Positions 58,520-64,000 of a DNA stretch of 64,000 bases are shown in pieces. The notes under the pieces are model-generated. The model was given only the letters and a program-made list of their open reading frames with translations. It was not told the origin of the DNA and searched no databases. The position numbers and the translations under genes were made by a program. The DNA comes from Maratus speciosus (Eukaryota > Arthropoda > Arachnida > Araneae > Salticidae). Numbering within the stretch: position 1 is the first letter of the stretch; each line of letters begins with the position of its first letter. Location of the stretch: positions 352,867,087 through 352,931,086 of the forward strand of contig OZ010790.1 of assembly GCA_963932465.1 (NCBI GenBank), in the 5' to 3' direction.

Positions 58520-60589
58520 AAGTTTTTCTTTAATCAAGTACGTAAATATGTATTTTAAGAAGATCAAAATAGAAAAATACGCTTATTTAAAAATTTTAAT
58601 TAAACAAAGTGTAAGAAACGCGGTGTATATTCCAGTAACATAACATGATTACGGAATTTGAAATAGTTTTATGCGATGGAAATTATGGAAAATTTTGTGT
58701 AAATTGAAAACTCTTAAATAATATTTATTTTAATGCGGTTATGTAAGTTAATTTTAATAACATTATATCATTCAGCAGTTTAAATGCTGTCTCTACTTAA
58801 AACATAATTCAATTGAGTTGTGTTCTGGTTTAGGAGTCCATATTTTTGTCAACACTTTTTGAAAATCTGATATCTTAGTTCTGTTTTCCCTTTTCAGTCA
58901 TTATAATAGACATTTTCTACTTTTAAATTAGAAAACTATAAAAAAAAAAAAAAAAAATAAATAAAACTATGTTTATAAAAAAGAATATTTGTTTCTATAT
59001 ACGTATTTCTAGGTACAAAAAATGTTCAATTTTTTTTAAAGTGAAGCAAAATGAAGAGAGGTGAGAGTGTGGAAACAGAATGTCAGGCACAGGGCTTTTC
59101 TTTGGCGTAATCATATTTATTAGAAATCTTGTACAATTTTACCTATTTACAAGGCTGATATATTTATCATGTGGCATTTTATAATAAATAAATTTATACG
59201 TAATAAATATTCTTGTTAACAATATTATAAATATCTTGTAAATATTATTTTAACCCGTAAACTCCACATTAATGCGGATTCGCACCGATCGTAATGTCGA
59301 TGTCATTGTATCGAGTTACAACTTGGTGTTTGATCGTTCAAGATTCATTATTAAATATTTTTATCATTTTTACTTTAAAAATGATACAGTAATAGATAGT
59401 GTATCAATAATTATTAATCATGGTGGTCGATATATGTTTTAAACTCCAATAATCATTAAAACATTACGAGATTCATTAGTTTTTTTTTTGTTTGTTGTTG
59501 TTGTTTTTTTTGTTTTTTTAAGCATAAAGACGTTTTGGCCAACATGGCTATTTTTTATTCAAACAAAATTGTTGATAAATACGAGCTGGAGAAACAGACA
59601 AGCCTTTTCTACTCTTTAATGTTTTTATCTACTATTTTCAGAATTAAAAAAACATGAACTTTCGCACTTTTTTTCCGAAAGATAATTTTTTCATTAGTTT
59701 CCAATGCTACTTGTAAGTAAAGTTAATAAAGATAATTTTCATTAAAATGCAAATTATTTTAGTAATCTAAAAATTGCGGACCAGTAATTAAGTTGCCTGA
59801 AAATAGCAATATATTGCAGTGTTAAAGCAAAATTTTGTTTGCCCAAGTGCAAAAGTTACGAGGCTTATAAGGGGCCAGCAACAGAAAATCAATACATGCA
59901 CGATTCCTTTGTGTCGTAAAAAAAGTTCGAAATGATTATTGAAAGTAACGAAAAAAGTGATTTTATAGGACCGATAGAATATTTGTATGTATTTATCAAG
60001 TAGGACGGTCGTTCTGCCAAGCCAAGCTGGAAAAAAATGCTAATCTCGCCAAACAAACAAACGCCAAGAATAAAACGCAAGACACCGTAACTGCTTATTA
60101 TACTGAAGTCAGCTTCTCCATGTTAAATCGACTAAGCATGCCAGCGGAAAATTTCCCATATCAAAAGAACCAATCGTCGCAGAAAAATAAAACCAAAACC
60201 AGAAGGACCTAATGGAAAAGATCTTCAATTTGAGACCAAATGCATCCTCATAAATTAATTATAAACAGAGATATAGATTTTTTAATATAACGTCGAGATA
60301 CTGAAAATGACAAATTTATTTTCTTCGTCTCACCTTATGCTTCAATCGAGGTAGAAACATAAAAAAGTAAGGATTGCATTTTTGGACAGATATTTACTCA
60401 ATCTACGTGCTTTTATAAAATTCAGCTTTAAAAACACAAATTTTCTATTCTTAATTAGCGAAAAACTGTTAATTAATTCTAAAGTTTATAAATTATGCCA
60501 AACAGCGATAAACCCGCCAAACCATTTTAGAAGTCTTATTCTATTCTTTTATATTATCCTTTTGCATTGATTTCATCGAAGAAAAGTAT
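58520..60589. other. AT-rich sequence, nothing recognised
   Basis: Short random open frames and homopolymer runs (poly-A near 58940-58956, TTG/T run near 59480-59520). No terminal repeats recognised. Confidence 0.45.
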
Positions 60590-60690
60590 GGCCGAGATCC
60601 AGATAGATTTTTCGCTGTTAGCGAAATGAGTTTGACCAATCAGAAGCCAGAATGTTTGAGAATTTTTGCTGTTTCTGGATCCCGATCTAT
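60590..60690. mobile_element. Foldback MITE 'GGCCGGGATCCAG', copy 1
   Basis: The left end GGCCGAGATCCAGATAGATT runs into TTTCGCTGTTAGCGAAA. The right end TTTCTGGATCCCGATC is its inverted counterpart. GACCAATCAGAAGCCAG in the centre is shared with the copies at 60756 and 62204. Confidence 0.7.
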
Positions 60691-60755
60691 GTCATAAAAG
60701 TTTTGAATAATTTTCTTAGTGCCATGGATGAAGTGCAATGTTTACAGAAATCTAG

Positions 60756-60908
60756 ACTGGGATCCAGATAGATTTTTCGCTGTTAGCGAAACGAGATTCA
60801 CCAATCAATAGCCTGCATTGCTGCAAACAGCGAAAAGTTCGCAAAAGTACAAGCTTCTGATTGGAATCTCGTTTAACTAACAGCGAAAAATCTATGTAGA
60901 TTGCGGCC
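60756..60908. mobile_element. Foldback MITE 'GGCCGGGATCCAG', copy 2
   Basis: The left arm has GATCCAGATAGATTTTTCGC, then TGTTAGCGAAACGAGATT. The right arm has AATCTCGTTTAACTAACAGC, then GAAAAATCTATGTAGATTGCGGCC. The arms pair over ~55 bp with CCAATCA/TGATTGG inside them. No gene. Confidence 0.85.
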
Positions 60909-61123
60909 AATTATGTTCAACACAATACTGCATTTCCACATCCAGGAAGGGTATTGATGTCATAACAACAGTGCATATTCGAAAGTACTTAAGGCATTGA
61001 TTCTGAAATCCTTTGCTATACATTTCAATATTAAAGAAGTTGTTGTTTCAATAGTTTTAGTACTTTTCTATATTGCTCACTCTAAAACACAAATATCGAA
61101 ATTTAACCAACAGCGCTCAGAAA

Positions 61124-61437
61124 CTATAGCGCCTAGAATATATAGTGTTGAAATCGGCTAACCCTGTAATACTTAAAAAATCGCTAAAATATTGTATCCC
61201 TTAAATGTGCAATGATACTGCTGCAATATGCAGATCGCAGCGACATCTGGAGGATATTTTCTACAACTGCAAGAAATTGCTAGTCTATACAATGTAATAA
61301 TAGTAATACGAAAATCCCGCAGATGTCGCTGCGATCGACACTTGAAATTTTAGTAGTATCGTCACACATTTAAGGGATACAAATTTTTAGAACTATTTGG
61401 ATAGCATATTTCCACACTAGGTATTCTAGGCGCTGTA
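61124..61437. mobile_element. Foldback MITE 'AGCGCCTAGAATA'
   Basis: The left tip CTATAGCGCCTAGAATATAT pairs with the right tip (reverse-complemented ATACAGCGCCTAGAATACCT). Further in, GTATCCCTTAAATGTGCA (about 61193) pairs with the mirror of ACACATTTAAGGGATAC, and GCAGCGACATCTGGAGGATA pairs with CCGCAGATGTCGCTGCG. Related segments occur at 62316-62569 and 63197-63690. Confidence 0.85.
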
Positions 61438-61682
61438 TCAGAAACAACACCATAACAGAGAGCCTTTATAAATAAGAGTGGTGAAATATGCACAGGAGGC
61501 ATGCTCATTTCAAGTTTTTGTCGAAAGTACGGCAATCCGCTTACTTGAATAGAGGGTATTCAATCTACGTTATGCTCACATGGTCAAGGCAAGTACGTCT
61601 AGCGTAAAGAAGGGAAGGCTCCGTCTACGTAATGTAAATCCCCGCTAGCCAATGAAACAGTTCATGGGAGAAAGCAGTAGTA

Positions 61683-61842
61683 CACTGTTAAAAATATCGT
61701 GAAAAATTGCCTCTGTTTTTAAATGCTATCTGTATTATGACCAATGAGAACGCTTCATAGGCGTTTATATAGCGTTATCGTTGGTCAGAAAATAAAGAAC
61801 CTTTAAGAACAGAGGTAATTTTTCACGATATTTTTAACAGTG
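61683..61842. mobile_element. Foldback MITE with CACTGTTAAAAA ends (TA target)
   Basis: The left arm CACTGTTAAAAATATCGTGA and right arm, reverse-complemented, are identical over ~27 bp and stay similar through AAATTGCCTCTGTT. TA flanks both sides. Length 160 bp. The centre has CCAATGAGAACGC / GCGTTATCGTTGG, also inverted. Confidence 0.88.
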
Positions 61843-62203
61843 TAGTTTCCTGATTCCCTTCTTATCAGTTAGAAATTCTTTGGGTAAATTACCGGTACCA
61901 TGTGATTTTTCAGCCTCGAATCCATATTTGGAATATCCTCCATTAGAAGATACGCGCATGGACGATATCTATTGGACTAGGGAAATAATTCAACATGCAT
62001 TAGCCTGACGATAATTGCATGCTCACAAAGGACTTTAACGATTTGTTTTTTTCACTTTTACCAATAAATATTTATTGGTCGTATGTCGCTACTTCGTTAT
62101 AGAGACACACTTGTTCCTAATTAGATCCCGGCCTTAATGTATCAAAATACGGAGTTTGCTTTCTGTACTATTCCTGATCTCAGTTATAGCGGCTAGAAAT
62201 ATA

Positions 62204-62314
62204 GGCCGGGATCCAGGTACATTTTTGCAAACAGTGAAAAGTTAGCAAAAATTCTGGCTTCTGATTGGTCAATCTCGTTACGATAGCAGAGAAAAATCTA
62301 CCTAGATCACGGTC
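62204..62314. mobile_element. Foldback MITE 'GGCCGGGATCCAG', copy 3
   Basis: The left tip is GGCCGGGATCCAGGTACATT and the right tip, reverse-complemented, is GACCGTGATCTAGGTAGATT. It carries GCTTCTGATTGGTCAATCTC, the same central block as copies 1 and 2. At 111 bp it is a shortened copy. Confidence 0.8.
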
Positions 62315-62315
62315 A

Positions 62316-62569
62316 TAGTGTGGAAACCGGCTATTCCAGTAATGCTTTAAAAAGTTCTAAAAATTGAATCCCATAAATATTGAAAAATACTGAATGACAA
62401 ATGTCGATAGGAGCAACATTTTCTAGATCTTCTCTGAGCGAAACGTTTTCTTTTGAAATTGTTACGTTGGAATTACCATATGTCGTTGTAATCGACATTC
62501 GTCGTTCAGCCTCGTTCAACATTTATGGGATACAATTTTTTTGCACCTTTTTAATAAGTCGATTTTTAA
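62316..62569. repeat. Diverged relative of the 61.1-kb foldback MITE
   Basis: GTGGAAACCGGCTATTCCAG, AATCCCATAAATATTGAAAA and, inverted, AACATTTATGGGATACAATT correspond to parts of 61124-61437. A PIF/Harbinger-like MITE is inserted at its right side (62570). Confidence 0.65.
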
Positions 62570-62866
62570 TGGTGTTATTACACGAGGGGTCAAAGACGCT
62601 TCAGATTCCAGGCGTCTCCATGTTATTCCTATGGCAGCAGGGGAGTCGCTTGGAGAGCGAGCGTCTTTTTTCTGTCGAGCGTCTTTGACGCCTGAGAGCG
62701 AAGCGACTCGCCAGTAACAGCTAATCAAATGCTTGGAAATCTGATAATAGAAAAGACTTTTCCGGAACAGCCAATGAAACGCTTGGAAAAGATGGGCCGG
62801 GAGCCGGCTGTTGTCGCTAGACGCCTGGGATTTCAAGCGTCTTTGACTCCTCGTGTAATAACACCA
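62570..62866. mobile_element. PIF/Harbinger-like MITE, copy 1
   Basis: Tips TGGTGTTATTACACGAGG and CCTCGTGTAATAACACCA are inverted repeats, extended by TCAAAGACGCTT-like text. TAA at 62567-62569 and 62867-62869 is a 3-bp TWA target duplication, the PIF/Harbinger hallmark. The 297-bp body is GC-richer than its surroundings and has no transposase. It lies in opposite orientation to copy 2. Confidence 0.9.
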
Positions 62867-62900
62867 TAAGGTATATCTTCTGGAAACTATAGCTCCGTTA

Positions 62901-63196
62901 TGGTGTTATTACACGAGGACTCAAAGACGCTTGGAATCCCAGGCGTCTAGCGACAACAGCCGCCTCACGGTCCGTCTTTTCCTAGCATTTCATTGGCTGT
63001 TTTGGAAAAGGCTTTTCTATTATCAGATTTCCAAGCATATGATTGGCTGTTACTGGCGACTCGCCTCGTTTCGGGCGTCAAAGATGCTCCGACAGAAAAA
63101 AGACGCTCGCGCTCCAAGCGACTCCCCTGGAGCCATAGGAATACATGGAGACGCCTGGAATCTGAAGCGTCTTTGACCCCTCGTGTAATAACACCA
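62901..63196. mobile_element. PIF/Harbinger-like MITE, copy 2 (inverted)
   Basis: It has the same tips as copy 1, with TTA at 62898-62900 and 63197-63199 as target duplication. Length 296 bp. Read in reverse complement it aligns with copy 1 along its whole length (for example TGGAGACGCCTGGAATCTGA near 63145 mirrors copy 1 near 62600). The two copies lie only 34 bp apart, so transcripts could fold into a ~300-bp duplex. Confidence 0.92.
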
Positions 63197-63199
63197 TTA

Positions 63200-63690
63200 T
63201 AGTGTCTAGTTTATATGTTGTAGAAATCGACTATCCCAGCAATACTTAAAAAAGCGCGGAAGTATTGAATCCCTTAAATGTACAACGATGTCGAATTCCA
63301 AACAGTCATTTGCATCGACATCTGCAGGATATTTTTTAAAGAAGAAAGAGACATGTGTAATGCACTGCTACAGCGTCTAGAATACATAATGTGGAAATTT
63401 GCTATCCAATACCGCTAAGAAATGTATCCCTTAAATGTGCACTGACGCTGAAATCCAGGGAGATGATCGCAGCGACATCTGCGATATATTTTCAAATTTC
63501 AAAGTAAACATTGTATTATTACAGCGGGTTTGACGCCAAGCACACAGGTCAGATGTATGTTAATAAAACATAAAAAAAATGTTACAGCTTCTAGACCAAA
63601 TTGTCTTGGAGTTTTGGGAAATATTCTGCAGATATCGCTGTGATCGACTGATTGCATTTCCACAATATATATTCTAGACGCTGTAGCACC
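63200..63690. repeat. Repeats related to the 61.1-kb foldback MITE
   Basis: At least three related ends occur: GTAGAAATCGACTATCCCAG with AATCCCTTAAATGTACAACG (from 63220), TACAGCGTCTAGAATACATA with GTATCCCTTAAATGTGCACT (from 63370), and ATATATTCTAGACGCTGTAG (inverted, 63665). GCGACATCTGC(A/G) recurs at 63317 and 63471. The mirror GCAGATATCGCTGTGATCG is at 63630. This looks like two or more overlapping or nested copies. Confidence 0.75.
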
Positions 63691-63763
63691 GCAGTAGCCT
63701 ATCTTTTTCGTTTGCCTCGAAGTAAATATAGATGACGTCATTTGAAGCTTTTCCTAAAGTGTG

Positions 63764-63897
63764 GCCAGCTCATCACGTCACACGGAGTTGATTATCTGTA
63801 CACAGCAATGGACACAAAAAAATGGCGCACCACTTTGTACTAATCATCGTGTAAAGATGATCCAACTCCGTGTGACTTTTAAACGTCAAGAACTGGC
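63764..63897. mobile_element. Small foldback element near the window end
   Basis: GCCAGCTCATCACGTCACAC and, reverse-complemented from the right, GCCAGTTCTTGACGTTTAAA followed by AGTCACACGGAGTTG are imperfect inverted arms; CACACGGAGTTG is exact in both. Target duplication not clear. Confidence 0.7.
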
Positions 63898-64000
63898 CTA
63901 TTATGTCATTGGTCACGCTAACACCCTCCCCATCCCGCGGCATCTTGCACTGGAGACTGCTAAATGGGCTGCTATCGGTCAAAATCAAGAGAGAAAAGGG

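Noticed and set aside
62401..63202. Open frames up to 106 residues in 62.4-63.2 kb that look like related proteins on opposite strands
   Set aside because: They are the two inverted Harbinger-like MITEs read in different frames; no transposase motif.

Overview
This 64-kb window is AT-rich eukaryotic DNA packed with transposon remains. I found no convincing host gene, tRNA, rRNA or CRISPR. The element mix (piggyBac, several Tc1/mariner lineages including DUF4817-type, BEL/Pao, Helentron-associated HINE/DINE-like elements with GTCY runs, PIF/Harbinger-like MITEs) and an arthropod-type TATA plus TCATTT initiator suggest an arthropod. An arachnid is possible, but that is inference. The window probably lies in an intergenic region or a long intron.

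Layout. 1-11 kb: a decayed Penelope-type reverse transcriptase on the minus strand, a pogo-like MITE, a strong hairpin, a CACTGT-ended foldback MITE, a 26-bp minisatellite and a GA/GATA tract. 13.8-17.3 kb: two TTAA elements back to back sharing one TTAA; the second is a piggyBac whose transposase is complete except for one TGA codon. 17.6-19.4 kb: a TA-flanked element with GGGTAGACCGG ends. 20.4 kb: a TA microsatellite. 22.2-23.8 kb: a HINE with seven ~152-bp tandem repeats. 25-26 kb: an internally deleted DUF4817-type mariner. 27.7-28.2 kb: a 5'-truncated HINE of a second family. 28.6-36 kb: a BEL/Pao retrotransposon broken by stops, frameshifts and an insertion that includes a 1.57-kb inverted repeat. 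36-47 kb: a TTAA MITE, three Tc1/mariner relics, a tandem duplication and a 78-bp palindrome. 49.9-58.5 kb: a nested composite. Its outer ends are TTAA inverted repeats; inside is an LTR-like element with ~731-bp direct repeats, a gag/ORF1-like zinc-knuckle pseudogene and a long region studded with TTCATG words. A HINE sits in the left repeat and a piggyBac MITE in the interior. 60.5-64 kb: a dense cluster of foldback MITEs.

The clearest relationships are between elements. The 57.3-kb MITE shares its end and subterminal palindrome with the 14.7-kb piggyBac, so it was probably mobilised by that family. The two LTR-like repeats act as filled and empty sites that fix the termini of the second HINE family and its T-T insertion site. 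The 50.3-58.4 kb element has no visible polymerase and an unusual repeat-rich 3' half, and it is the best candidate for something undescribed.
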